NCBI GenBank assembly: GCA_008933995.1
Contig: WARS01000025.1
Coordinates: forward strand, 3,207,477-3,271,476
DNA length: 64,000 nt
Direction: 5' to 3'
DNA from: Datnioides undecimradiatus
Taxonomy: Eukaryota; Chordata; Actinopteri; Lobotiformes; Datnioididae
Numbering within the stretch: the first letter of the stretch is position 1; each line of letters begins with the position of its first letter. The position numbers and the translations under genes are program-made. This document shows, one piece after another, positions 33,760 to 44,414 of this stretch. Under the pieces are notes generated by a model. The model did no database searches. It saw only the letters and a list, made by a program, of their open reading frames with translations, and had not been told where the DNA came from.

Positions 33760-33815
33760 AAATTAGCATGCATTACACTATCACATGAGTAGTTTAATTG
33801 TGTGGGAGGATGACG
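33760..33815. promoter_or_regulatory. Short conserved-like segment
   Basis: CTAAATTAGCATGCATTACA followed by AGTTTAATTGTGTGG: homeodomain cores around a GCATGC palindrome. Confidence 0.25.
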
Positions 33816-34086
33816 GTGTACACTAGGTGGGAGACAGATCGACAAAGATGCAGAGAGAGAGAGACAGAGGGGCTGCTACATGTTCGGGGAGGCAGGTGTT
33901 GCCAGGCTGGATTGGAAGGGCTTTTGAGCAGGGCACAGCAGGGGTGAGAGCAGTTGCAGAAGGTTAGTCAGGCAGAAAGAGCGGAAAAAAAGAAGGAAGG
34001 GTGGCGGATTTTAGAAAAATATATGATTGAGTCTGGGCGATAGGGGAATACAGCAAAAGAGTATATCCAGGCCAAGTTAACTATAA

Positions 34087-34104
34087 ACACACACACACAC
34101 ACAC
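34087..34104. repeat. (AC)9 microsatellite
   Basis: Short perfect AC run before A5. Confidence 0.93.
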
Positions 34105-34149
34105 AAAAATCACAGGCTGTCCTGCTCACTTGCTTTTTCTCTCTTGACA

Positions 34150-34385
34150 CCATCACAGCCCTCTGACATCACCTGACGGATTAAGTGCTTTTCATCTTGT
34201 GGCAGGGTTTTTCCACCAGGAGACAGCAATTGAAAATCTAGCTAAAAAGTCCTGTTAAGAGCTTAACAGCCTCCTTCGTAATGGGCGAGGAAAAGCACCG
34301 GCTAAAAGGTCAATAGGCTTCCACTTAAAATCTTGATGATAACAGCAAGAACGACAGCACACGTTGGCATGATAATTCCTATGGT
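34150..34385. promoter_or_regulatory. Conserved-noncoding-element-like block with inverted repeat
   Basis: Repeat-free, high-complexity sequence with AGCAATTGAAAATCTAGC, an inverted repeat CTGTTAAG, AG, CTTAACAG (34,252-34,269), several CpGs and GATGATAACAGC. Stops interrupt every frame. Confidence 0.4.
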
Positions 34386-34773
34386 GATGCATATTACTTT
34401 CTGAATGTATTTTCCTCAAAAGCTACGCTGCTGAGGTTAAAATCACATTTGCATTGGCTTGCACACACTGACAGAAAGGGGAGTTGCAAACAGCAGTATG
34501 TCCGGAAAGGGAAGACAACAACAGTGAGGCCATCTGAAGACTCTTCGGCAAAGCAGAAGCACAAAGCATTTTCAATCATTACTTCAAATAAACACACTCA
34601 CGCAAAGGAAATCTGCCAATAAGATTCAGCAGCACACCGCTATCAGCAGCTTCACATGCATTCCAACAGTTTCCCAGTTCAAACATGCCTGTTGTCACCG
34701 GCACGTCAAAACGAATTCTCAGGAAAACTGTAACACTGGGGAAACTTTGCAAAATCTTTGGTATATATAGTCT
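34386..34773. other. Unique sequence, nothing seen
   Basis: Ordinary complex DNA. Confidence 0.5.
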
Positions 34774-35256
34774 CTAAGTCTCACATTCCTGATTTCCCCC
34801 ATGTAGGGCAAGACAACAAGTACAGAATAGTCCACAAATCACAGTAACGAATATGAAGTGGGGGGTTTTTCCCATGATTGACACATGTCTCACAGTACCT
34901 ATGCATAAAATTGACATGCAGCAAAACTGACACACCTGGTAAAGTAGGCAAGTTATAAATACATGAGGAATTCTTTGCAACCACTGTTTGACCCAGATAT
35001 AATCAATATCAGAGAAGTCTAGGATTTGTTTCAAGATTTCTATGGATCCAGATATAAATCTATCTAGGCATTGGCTCTTGGATAAATTTAGGTAGTTTGG
35101 AAGGCAAAAAGGTATTTTAAACCAGGACCAAATCATTGTAAGATACATGATCACACACAGAAACACAAACAAGTGCTGTGTTTGCAACATGGTACTGTAG
35201 TACATCACTTTCAGATCAAGTAGGGCAGCTGTGCTAAAAAGGCTAATGATTATCAT
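34774..35256 (-). other. Unrecognised 160-codon open frame, probably chance
   Basis: The longest frame in the window not explained by simple sequence. The peptide is hydrophobic and Cys/Trp-containing, with LPNYLNLSKSQ and FSDIDYIWVKQWLQ stretches vaguely like decayed retroelement ORFs, but I cannot match it to a family. At this base composition about 0.2 such frames are expected by chance. No splice or promoter context was seen. Confidence 0.12.
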
Positions 35257-35400
35257 AAAGGGACAACATGTGCACAGTAGTATGCAGAACTATAGTCTGT
35301 CTTAATACTGGATAAATGGAGAAAACAACAGGAAAGTTGAGGGGATAGGAGAAAAGAGCATTATTAAGTTATTAATCTTGCACACTGAATGTAAAAACAG

Positions 35401-35415
35401 GTTACCATTGGCAAC
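35401..35415. promoter_or_regulatory. RFX X-box (3-nt spacer)
   Basis: GTTACC, ATT, GGCAAC fits the X-box at every constrained position with the longest allowed spacer. The surroundings are ordinary and CpG-poor, unlike the site at 22,402. About 0.5 perfect matches are expected by chance in 64 kb. Confidence 0.3.
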
Positions 35416-36418
35416 AGCAAAGCAACCAACATCTTGTAGGGAGGCATGATAGGGTCATCATCGCCAAGAGCATTATGTGAAGTGAGTGAAAGGATCCCTT
35501 GAAGTGTGAGTGTTTTTGTCTGTATGTCTCCATCTAGGTCAGTGTGAGACCACATGAGTGGCTCCTTACATAATTGAGTTTGTGTTTAATGTGTTTGTGT
35601 TTTCTTTCTTGTTTGCGTTTAGACTGAGCAGATTATGAAAATTTCATCATTGCTTGACATGCGTGATTGTGTGACACGACAGCTAGTTGGGGAAACATCA
35701 TCAAAAACCAATCAGTGTGCGACACCACCACAGAGAACTAATAAAACTGCCATTAGTTCTAGGAAGTGGGGAGTTTCTCATTATAAAAGAAGATGTAGAG
35801 CGTTTAGAGCAGTGGTAGACTTTTTAACTTCATTGGCTTATCGGTGGCAGTGTGTTTGTGCTTATTTGTGGGTAAGATAGGAGAGGAGGAGATGAGCACA
35901 GATATGCAGTAGACTTGATAAGGATTTTTTCCCATTTCAGAGTTCGTGGTGTGCCAAATGCCAGTCTGCCCACACAAACACTGACAAACTTACACCAGCA
36001 ATTTGCTGTCTAACATGGAAAAACATGATATACATGGAGATTTTATGAAAGCAATCACTCTCTAAACATAAAATATTAAACGAACATTTGCATGTGCGTA
36101 TGCACACACAAACACCAGCTCTGCCACACAGTCCCACAGTCATTAAAGGGCTCTCTGTGGACGTAATGTGCAGTAGGTAGGAAACACTGCTGACAATGCA
36201 CAGCAACTTCTGCCTCAAGCCATATTATTAAGGTGTTTGCAGGTAGCTAAGGGAAGTATTGCATGACACAGAGTTATCACTGGGGACCAGTTCCACTGGA
36301 TCAATACAATCTAACATCCTTCTGAAAGAAGCCAACACTTTTTCCACATATTGAGAATACTGTTTCGCAACATTAACATGCACTCAGGCCAGAAAATGGA
36401 CAAATCTTTATTTAGCTG
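35416..36418. other. Unique sequence, nothing seen
   Basis: Plus frame of 81 codons (35,635-35,880) and minus frame of 93 (35,937-36,218) lack coding features. Confidence 0.5.
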
Positions 36419-36436
36419 AAAATAAATAAATAAATA
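36419..36436. repeat. (AAAT)4 tetranucleotide repeat
   Basis: Four AAAT units. Confidence 0.9.
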
Positions 36437-37988
36437 AGAGCCAGACAAGGTTTTATCTTTCAACGCAAGCTGTTTGCTTATACCTCAAGTACCTCTGTGT
36501 CTCATGTTGCAAAAGAGTAACAGTCATAAAAGGAGAGATATGAATAACATAACATGGTGCGTTGGGAGGACAGAAGCTCCAAACACACACCAGATGCTAA
36601 ACTAGCAGTGTGCTGCCCACTGTGCCAGCTGAAAATTGATTAAAACAGCCTCTGGCCAGGGGCAACAGCCCAAGCAGGATGGACACAGGATAGAGAGGCA
36701 CACAAACACACACATACGCACGCACACCTACGCAAGATCACATGGCCTCACATTAATTTTTGTCTGTAATGCTTAGTCAGCACTTCAAGCCTTGGCTGAC
36801 AAAAGAAGATGAAGTGGGTGCAACAGGAACATTTTGACCTGACCCACCATAAGGCCAGCAATCTGAGCCCCCCGGCAGGGTGAAAAACTCTGGGCACACA
36901 CAGTAAGTGCATGACTTTGGCTAAATCAGGGAGACATCAGACAGTCCTTCAGTAAAGGAACACATAAAGCGATGAAAAGTTCCTGGTCTCAAGTTGAAAT
37001 TCAAAGCTGAAATTCAGCTTATCAAAAAATAAAATGAGTACATTTTACTATAAAAACATGATAAGGTTTGGGATCCATTCTAAATATGATCTTATGATAA
37101 ATATAAAATAAAATCTACTTTGATGTAATCTTCATTTTCGGTATTATTAAGATAAGACAGCCCTTTGTCGGGACACACAAGGACTTTTAAATAACAAAAA
37201 AAGAACTTTGTCAATTTGCTCCAGAATATACCTAAGTCAGTCTTAATCCATTGTCCTCATATAAAGCTGAATTTCTTTTCCTTTGCTAATTTACACAGCT
37301 GCTGTGTTTACATACCTGATATTGGGAGACGTCCATTTCAAAAGGTGTGCAGAAGAGGAGGACATGTGAAAAGAAAAGGAGAAAAGGAAAAAAGAGTATT
37401 AAAAAATTATTGGCTGGGCATAAAAACAAGGATACACAATAATCCATTTTGAGCAAAGATTATTAAGACTGGCACTACAAAACAACTCAAAAAAATGAAA
37501 TGCTCAATTTACACCACATAATAACCACATATGTCAAACTAATTCAACAACATTCCGCGGGGGGTTGTTTGTGTGAAGCGAAAAAACACCCACAGGCTGA
37601 AATGATCAAATTTGTCAGGCAGTTTCCGCTCATACCCGGAATCTAATTTTCTTCTCCTTGCACTTACTCTCAGCCCCTGTTAGCAGTGACAGCACCCACA
37701 CCCTGTGCCATGTTGTGCCAGTGAGGCAGCCTGGCACGGGGCTGACTGGCGCTCTGCAGTACTGTGAAAGTGCAGCGGCACAGTAGCAGCCTCAGGTTAG
37801 AAAGATGTGATTCATTAATCAACACTCCCCGCAGGGAATAACGCTGCCTGCTGGCACAGCCGTTCTTTCCATCCTCCTTCGCTCCCTTCTGACTATCCAC
37901 TGGACAAACAGCACAATAGTACGCTGTATACATAAGGGTATGCATGTACAAACACACCAGTATGCATCCCACTCGTAATTAAAGACAC

Positions 37989-37990
<2 letters not shown>
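36437..37990. other. Unique sequence, nothing seen
   Basis: Includes a small 8-bp hairpin AAGCTGAA, A, TTCAGCTT (37,004-37,020) and a CpG-bearing stretch at 37,555-37,640. No exon signals. Confidence 0.5.

Positions 37991-38025
<35 letters not shown>
37991..38025. repeat. (AC)17 microsatellite
   Basis: 35 bp of perfect AC. Confidence 0.98.
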
Positions 38026-38026
<1 letters not shown>

Positions 38027-38164
38027 CAACATAAATATTCATACTTTTTTTTGCCTGAGCCTTGTCCCCTGAGGCTTATCTGTGATAGAATGAGCTTGGT
38101 TTGGGGACTGACGAGGCTAGGAGGATAATTAGTTAAAAGCAAAGAGGGATTTTTATCTGAAAGC

Positions 38165-38400
38165 TCCAGATTTCTCTTGCCGTCCTGGCCTCTTTGGTCA
38201 ACCGTTTACATTCACTTCCCGTTTTCGTTTATGTAGCAACAGTGGTTTTATTAATCACTGTCAGCCATAATAGGGCCTGAAGTGGCCAGTAATTGCTGCT
38301 TGCAGTGTCATTTACGACATTATACAGGTTCGCTGTGCTGTTCTGTAAAGGTGAGAGGACCTTTAGTGGTTGTAATCTTTTTTCTTAAATGATTTTACAG
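38165..38400. promoter_or_regulatory. Conserved-noncoding-element-like block
   Basis: GTTTACATTCACTTCCCGTTTTCGTTTATG-type sequence split over 38,203-38,232, GGTTTTATTAATC (38,243-38,255) next to CTGTCAG (38,258-38,264): forkhead-, CDX- and TALE-like words in about 60 bp. Confidence 0.35.
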
Positions 38401-38462
38401 ATAAGATAGGAAGACATGCAGATATCAGTTTCTTTGACCAGATCCTCATTTAAATAATTGAA

Positions 38463-38478
38463 AATTAATTAATTAATT
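38463..38478. repeat. (AATT)4 repeat
   Basis: Four AATT units, self-complementary. Confidence 0.85.
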
Positions 38479-38499
38479 CATTTTCACTATCATTTTCTT

Positions 38500-38700
38500 T
38501 CAAGAAACGAGTAAATTGAGCACAGTGCCAGCTAAGCCACTCTGTGGATGCAGTACTTCCTATCAATACACTGAGGATGAGTGTCTGGCGCTAAAATACT
38601 CGCACATGCCATTAAATGCCCTAAGGTTCCCAGGCTCTTGTTAAGTGCTGGTTTAGCATCATGAGTAACCATGCAGTCTGCCCGACAGAGCCCTCAGACA
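38500..38700. promoter_or_regulatory. Conserved-like block
   Basis: Complex sequence without repeats, containing GGCGCTAAAATACTCGC and CATTAAATGCCCTAAGG. No usable frame. Confidence 0.25.
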
Positions 38701-39690
38701 GACACTTTAAGAGGACAGCCTTGCTGGGATTAGAGATAAAAGACCACAAGTGTGCAGCCAAAACACAGTTTGATGCAGTGTGTCGCTCACAACAGTCTTA
38801 ATGGATCAGCTTTAGCAAGGAACGGAGGTGAAAAATGGCAATAGTTCCCTCTGCAGGCTGGAGATGAGTCACTAAGGACACACAACCCATGAGATTTTGA
38901 GTTTTTTAAGATTCAGGGAGAAAAACAGCACGTAAATGCAGCTCACTGAAAGCATTTGAAGACTACAGCACACAGGAGCTGACTGCAAGTGTGTTTGGCA
39001 TAGTGTTTAAAGGACAGAGAAGCTGAACAGAGGTGAAATGTAAACAACGGTCAGCACCAGCCCAAACAGCCTTTTGTCTCGGGCTGACAGGAAGTACTAA
39101 CTCTTCCCTGTTTAGAGCTGGGTCTGTGTGTTGGATGTAATTTGTGGGGATGCTGGCTCACATTTAGGTCCCATCAGACTGAAGACAGATGGGTCTTGTT
39201 CCTAACATACCACTGACTTTGATGTTAAGGTGAGTTATACACTCCAGATGGAAGGCATCTAATACCAGTATGAGTAATGCCACAGCACTTTTGCTGTATA
39301 GAAAGGTTCCGGGGTGTAAAATCAAATTCTGTTTGTAGTATTTTGTAAATAGTTTTTAAAGAAGTCTAAATGAATGACCTGAACAACAATATCCAAAGTC
39401 CACATTCACTTCTAATAGGATCTAAAAAGCACAAACAATAACCATTAACCAACTAATAGCCATCTGGTTTTGCCTGACTTCACAGGCTACTGAGGTGGAG
39501 AAGTGGTGCTCAGAAAGGCAGGGTTATTATCAACAGTCCAGCTGGCTGTGACCAAATAAAAAAGGGCAGACTAATTCTGCTAAAACAACACGTCAATTCT
39601 ATGTCCTGTCAACCACAAAAGGGTTCTTTTAGATGTCAGCTGCTTAGTGGGACCATGCCACAAGCTTCAGATTAGACCTACTTTAAAGGC
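38701..39690. other. Unique sequence, nothing seen
   Basis: A half RE1-like word, TCAGCACC, occurs at about 39,051 without the partner half at normal spacing. Confidence 0.5.
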
Positions 39691-40095
39691 AAAGGTAAAT
39701 CCACATCACGGCCCCGAATGATGCAGGGCCATTGCCAGTCATCATGACAGGGCACTGCGCTAAGGAGAAGGGACACACTGTGGCACATCACTCTACCCCT
39801 TTGCGTGCCTTCCATCTATCATAACTGCACCACAGTGAATCAGGAGCCTTTTCACAGTGGGCGCAGGTCCAATACAGTGGGAGCCACTTATTTCATTATC
39901 GTATTTCAGATTTCACATTTCCAAAACATATGTGGCCACCCTGAGAACGCTCCCCATTTTATGAATTAGCATTTAAACCCTGCAAACGAGATAAGAGGCG
40001 GACAGGGGGGAGCTGAAGGGAGAAGGGGAGTGAAGAAACATAATAGTGCATGAAGAAAATTATGGAAATTTTGATTAAGGTTCAACAGATGGGCG
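39691..40095. promoter_or_regulatory. Conserved-like block
   Basis: Repeat-free DNA with CpG-bearing words (CACGGCCCCGAATGATGCAG near 39,706) and ATTTTATGAATTAGCATTTA near 39,956. The 3' part becomes purine-rich. Confidence 0.25.
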
Positions 40096-40265
40096 TCATT
40101 TGGATGAGCCACAGCTGACATTTCTGTACCAGGGGAAATGGGTACTGAGACTGGCGCTCCTAAAATAAGGCTGCACTAAGTAAACACTTAGAGGAAACGA
40201 GGAATGTAGTATGTGTGCATTTGTGCATGTGAGCGCGAGCATGTCTGAATAAGTGTGCCGCCAAA

Positions 40266-40289
40266 TGTGTGTGTGTGTGTGTGTGTGTG
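40266..40289. repeat. (TG)12 microsatellite
   Basis: 24 bp of perfect TG. Confidence 0.95.
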
Positions 40290-40431
40290 CCCACACTTCA
40301 AATACTTCAGGGAGCAACAGAGGGGGCTTAAGCACTTCTTGTTTTTGTCTGAAGACTGCCTTCACACACTCGACTGTAGCTCAAACTAATTACCTGTAGA
40401 AACCACGACATTATTTCACAGCAACTAATGA

Positions 40432-40489
40432 CTGCTGTTAATATGCCGGTAATTACCTGTCAATAGGATATAATTGACAGTAACAGCAG
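40432..40489. repeat. Nested stem-loop (9 + 8 bp) in a conserved-like block
   Basis: CTGCTGTTA (40,432-40,440) pairs with TAACAGCAG (40,481-40,489). Inside, CTGTCAAT (40,457-40,464) pairs with ATTGACAG (40,473-40,480). The 3' arms are contiguous, giving 17 perfect pairs with one 16-nt bulge and an 8-nt loop. The bulge contains GGTAATTAC. The surrounding 40,380-40,560 is repeat-free with homeodomain and TALE (TGACAG) words. Confidence 0.6.
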
Positions 40490-40560
40490 CAGGCCTGAGC
40501 CTAAGGAGGAAGGAAATTAGTAGCCACAACATCAAGAGTTTTACAACTGGCAGACACAGA

Positions 40561-40829
40561 AAATATTGATAGCAGTAAACTCTGGTCAGAGTGGTTTTAT
40601 TTTCACGTCTTGTCCCTTTGTCCCACCCTCGCTGTGTTTTTGAACATTTGTGGTTTAATTTGCAGTGATTTCGACGTGTTCTAGTTCTAAGGATGATGCC
40701 ATTTTTACATTGCTATCTTGCATCATCCTCTCTGATCTGTTTTAACTACACAGGAGACCGTCACTACATGTTTTATCTTCGTATTATATGTAGTACATAA
40801 CAGTGTTTTATGGTGCAGTTTTGTTATAT
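40561..40829. other. Unique sequence, nothing seen
   Basis: Complex AT-leaning DNA. Confidence 0.5.
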
Positions 40830-41085
40830 CCTTTTTCCCTTTACATATTGTCTAAAATCTTTTTCACTCCTCTCTTACACCTCTCTTACTTTTCTCACTT
40901 CATCTCCCACTGTTGTTCTCTTACTCTGTCATCTCTCTCTTTATCTCTCTCTCGCCCTCCTTGTCTTTCTGTTTCTCCAGCCATTGACAGCTCCCACAGC
41001 TTTCTCTTTGCCATGCAGCAAGCGCTCTCCTTTCCTCGCTGCTTGCTTTCTCTTCCCTCTCTCCAATCTGTTAGCTGCACACTCT
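40830..41085 (+). repeat. Pyrimidine-rich tract
   Basis: CT-rich plus strand including TCTCTCTCTTTATCTCTCTC. It contains GTTTCTCCAG at about 40,971-40,980, an acceptor-like site, but the downstream frames of 102-105 codons are Ser/Leu-rich products of composition with no donor. Confidence 0.7.
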
Positions 41086-41131
41086 CGCCGCCTTACCCCA
41101 TTATTTATTGATCGTGGAACGGGTTGAAGTG

Positions 41132-41140
41132 GGGGGGGGC
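41132..41140 (+). repeat. G9 homopolymer
   Basis: Nine consecutive G. Confidence 0.9.
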
Positions 41141-41849
41141 TGTGCATGGGGTCTGAGAGGAGGCTGAGCAGTATTTCCATAAAGGATATTTAAGGCCATT
41201 GCTTCTCAGTCCCTCATTCACCATCCCTGGAAGACATACTGCAGGGTCATAGGGCATGATAAAAGGACAACCCAGCCATCATGAAATATGGACAGCTTAT
41301 AAGAGCAGCAATAGTAGGATGGGAGAGAGATGGGGGGGTGTTTAAGGGGCTTTACTGTAGGTGGGATCTTTGTGGCCATGTTGTAAATCTAACAGTAAGA
41401 AAGACATAAAGATCTTATACTCATTCAAATCTGAGTAGTAGAGGGCACTCCCTCCTCACTCAATCCTTCACTCTCTTGCTGTCAGATTGGTTAAAGGGCC
41501 ACTCAAGCCCACCCAACCCTTTCTCCTTTGAATAAAGGACAAATGGTGCACCTGGTAGCCTGGCTGCAGAGCGCTCAAATTGAAGCGACATCGTGTGTCA
41601 TTAAATTCCACCACACCATCCCAGACTCTGCTGATTCAAAGGCACGGCCAGTAATAGGAATGGTGTGTGTATGTGTGTGTTCTGTAAGCCCCGTAAAAGG
41701 TCAGAGATGGTACTGCAGTCTCTTGTCAGCATTTATGGTGAGCGGTGTGGCAGGAGGAAGAAAAGGTTGGTCGTATCTTTTCATTTGGGTTTCCCTGGGA
41801 AATAGCTGAGGAAATGAGGCTGTGTTTCACGGCTGTCTTCACAACATAC
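41141..41849. other. Unique sequence, nothing seen
   Basis: GTAGTAGAGGGCACT at about 41,435 is a partial CTCF-like core. Otherwise ordinary. Confidence 0.45.
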
Positions 41850-41950
41850 CACGCAGGGAGAGGATAGAGGGAAAGACAGGCAGGAGAAAGAAGAAGAGGA
41901 GGACATATGCAGAAGGATACTGAGAGATGCAGAAGAGAGTGATGACTGAT
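41850..41950 (+). repeat. Purine-rich tract
   Basis: A/G-rich plus strand with GAAAGAAGAAGAGGAGG. Confidence 0.65.
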
Positions 41951-42246
41951 GGGACAGACCCAAGGTGTGAGTGCTGTTTGGTGTGAGTGGGAGTGTGTCT
42001 CCAAGGCCAGAGTACTACCTCAGTAGCAGACACTTGCCACTGCAACATGACACAGATGCCAGGAAGCAGACAGACAGGCTGAGGCAGAGGCTCTGGATCA
42101 GGAACACAGGCTGAATAAGGTTAAATAAGAAACCATAACTAAGCAGTCACTAGGTAGAAGACAGGCTAAACACACATGGGCTAATAATCTCTAGTGGAGG
42201 TGGGTTAACACAGAATTGCATGTTGGGAAAACAGTAAGGACATATT

Positions 42247-42270
42247 AGCTGGGTAGCTGGGCAGCTGGGA
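42247..42270. repeat. 8-bp minisatellite, three units
   Basis: AGCTGGGT, AGCTGGGC, AGCTGGGA in direct tandem. Confidence 0.9.
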
Positions 42271-42354
42271 ATCTGTTGTACATAGGATGGAACACAGGGA
42301 GAGGCTGTAGTGAAAGAGACTGGGAGAGACAGATGCAGCCAAGGCAGCAACACG

Positions 42355-42369
42355 CTCACTCACTCACTC
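42355..42369. repeat. (CACT)n tetranucleotide repeat
   Basis: About four CACT units. Confidence 0.85.
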
Positions 42370-42394
42370 CCCATTGGCTTCTGTAAGGTCTTCC

Positions 42395-42500
42395 TCTCCA
42401 GTTACCGTGTAAATGATCTATTGGCCATCATTTAGCAGGGCTGCATGTTAATCATTCATCACCGTAACCATTCAGTATGTAGGAGGCTGTTAGATGGCTA
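42395..42500. promoter_or_regulatory. Conserved-like block
   Basis: GTTACCGTGTAAATGATC and GCATGTTAATCATTCATCAC: repeat-free homeodomain/PBX-like words with two CpGs. Confidence 0.3.
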
Positions 42501-43119
42501 GCCAACCTATGTGAGACAGAGAGCAGAGGGCTCCCTATGGGACTCACTGGAATGGAGAACAGCCATGGATCATCCCAGGAACATTAATCATACTAGCCTA
42601 GTTCCTAATACAAAGTGCAAATATGAGGGGAGTTAAGGTGTAGTATATTCATACGAACGGTATATATCTATGTTAGAGTGCACAAATGCTAACATACTGA
42701 TTACTGTTCAAACCAATGTGACAGCATGTTGCAGTGGCTATAAAGCTGCAACAGCAGTCTGATGTGATGTTTTGAGATGTTTTTTGAAAAACACAAGCTA
42801 ACAACAGCTATCCATTCTGTGCAAAGACAACCGTTTCATAGCCAACTTTCGAGATATATTTAAAATATGATATTATAATTGTGCTTCCTTCAGTATAGGT
42901 CCATCAGCCTGAGGCAGTCTAAGTGTAGGTCCAAGACAACGGCAATGCCGAATTGCTGAAAAGCCAGTAGCTGCCACTGATGTAAATAAGCTTTCTAAAT
43001 TTGCCGAGTAGCATCCCAATTGCACAGCTGTGTGTGTGTGTGCTGTCGTGCGTTGATGCTGACAGAGAGCAGACAGAGAACACGACAGCGGTAACTGCAA
43101 GCAGGGGACCTGTCACCTG
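42501..43119. other. Unique sequence, nothing seen
   Basis: A short GT run at 43,030-43,042. Minus frames overlapping here are discounted. Confidence 0.5.
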
Positions 43120-43320
43120 AAGACAAGGGATGGAGGGGAGGGGAAAAAAGGAAAACGGGGAATACAGAAAAGTAAGAAAATGGCAGAAGAGAGATTAAAT
43201 GAAAAAGTGGAAAAGTGCAAATGGGAGATGGTAACACAGAGGAGCTACAGGGAAGGTAAACGGGAAGAAGAGAAAAATATAGATATGGAGGAACACTAGG
43301 AGGGAGGAAGAGGATAAAAG
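43120..43320 (+). repeat. Purine-rich tract
   Basis: About 200 bp dominated by A and G on the plus strand. Its CT-rich complement lacks stops and largely explains the 275-codon minus frame at 42,995-43,822. Confidence 0.75.
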
Positions 43321-43839
43321 ACAACAGCAGGCCATCTGGTGTGTGCATGAGTGTGTGTATGTGCATGTTGAGAAAATAGGCTCTTAGTTTGTTAGATCTA
43401 TGTATATGAGCATTTATGGTCTCCCACTCACATAGCCTCTGCTGGGGTAGAGAGGACACTATTACCATACAGCAGGCGGTGGACATGCCCGCTTCTGCAA
43501 CCCTGCACTGGAGAATGGTGTTGGTGTATTTGGGGACGCGCGCATACGCACAGACGCAGTGTTCAAATAAATGCACACTGCTGATGTTCCCGTGGGAAGC
43601 CACCTCAAACAAATGGTTGACCTGTGTGTGTGCGCGTGTTGTATATGTCTGTGTGTATTTCAGACGTTTATCTTCACAATGTCTAGGTAATAAACAGTAA
43701 CAGCTGCAGTCAATCCTAATTAAATACCTGTGCATCTGCTCCTGGATCTGTCTTGCTTCTTGTGTGTCTGTTGTGCTTGGTGAGTGGGTGGCTGTGCATT
43801 TCTCTGTGTGTGCATGCATCATTGTGTTATGTGGAAATT
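43321..43839. other. Unique sequence with GT words, nothing seen
   Basis: CGCGCATACGCA at 43,539-43,550 is a one-mismatch NRF1-like site in a small CpG patch. Confidence 0.45.
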
Positions 43840-44020
43840 TACAGGCATAGTCGTATCAAATATTCGCTTCTAATTTCATCCCTTGAATTGCCATATCAAT
43901 GTCTAATTAGTTTACACTCGACCCAATTGCATGTGTTTAACGCGACTTCATAAAAGAAAAGGCCCACAATGGACGTGACCTTGACTTTCAACCAAAAACT
44001 GGAGCCATTACCGTCGTCAT
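43840..44020. promoter_or_regulatory. Conserved-like block with ERR/SF-1-type site
   Basis: CTAATTAG palindrome (43,903-43,910), AATTGCATGTG near 43,925, then TGACCTTGA at 43,976-43,984, which on the minus strand is TCAAGGTCA, the extended nuclear-receptor half-site used by ERR and NR5A factors. Repeat-free, several CpGs. Confidence 0.4.
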
Positions 44021-44344
44021 TACAATCTATGCCCAAGTGTGAAAGGATAAAGGGTGGCCATAAAGACAGAGACCAGAGGAAAGAGACGATGGGAGAAGGT
44101 CAGAACATTAATCACTTTTGGAACTAGATAAGAGGAAGCTCGATGAAAGAAATGCGGATGCTTGTGTTGTGATGATGATGACGAAGATGATAAAAGACTG
44201 GGCAGACAGAGACAGAGCTCTTTGTGTGTAGTCAATAGCGGCCAATGTCCAGTTTCTGACCATATCAATCTGTCAGTCTGTCTCCATTCAACTCATCACC
44301 TTCCCTCAGGCTACCTCTGGCTCTAAATTGAGGTCACATGTCAC

Positions 44345-44346
<2 letters not shown>

Positions 44347-44413
<67 letters not shown>
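44347..44413. repeat. (GT)33 microsatellite
   Basis: 67 bp of uninterrupted GT, the longest perfect array in the window. Confidence 0.99.

Positions 44414-44414
<1 letters not shown>

Noticed and set aside
35800-35840. GAGCAGTGGTAGACTTTTTAAC-like start resembling a hAT (Charlie-type) end
   Set aside because: Only a few bases of similarity, no second terminus and no target duplication.
39051-39080. TCAGCACC half RE1 site
   Set aside because: The right half (GGACAG type) is missing at canonical spacing.
42995-43822. 275-codon minus-strand open frame, the longest in the window
   Set aside because: It crosses a 200-bp CT-rich stretch (on its own strand) and CA repeats where stops are rare; the peptide is Ser/Leu/Pro/His-rich with no domain and no splice or promoter context.
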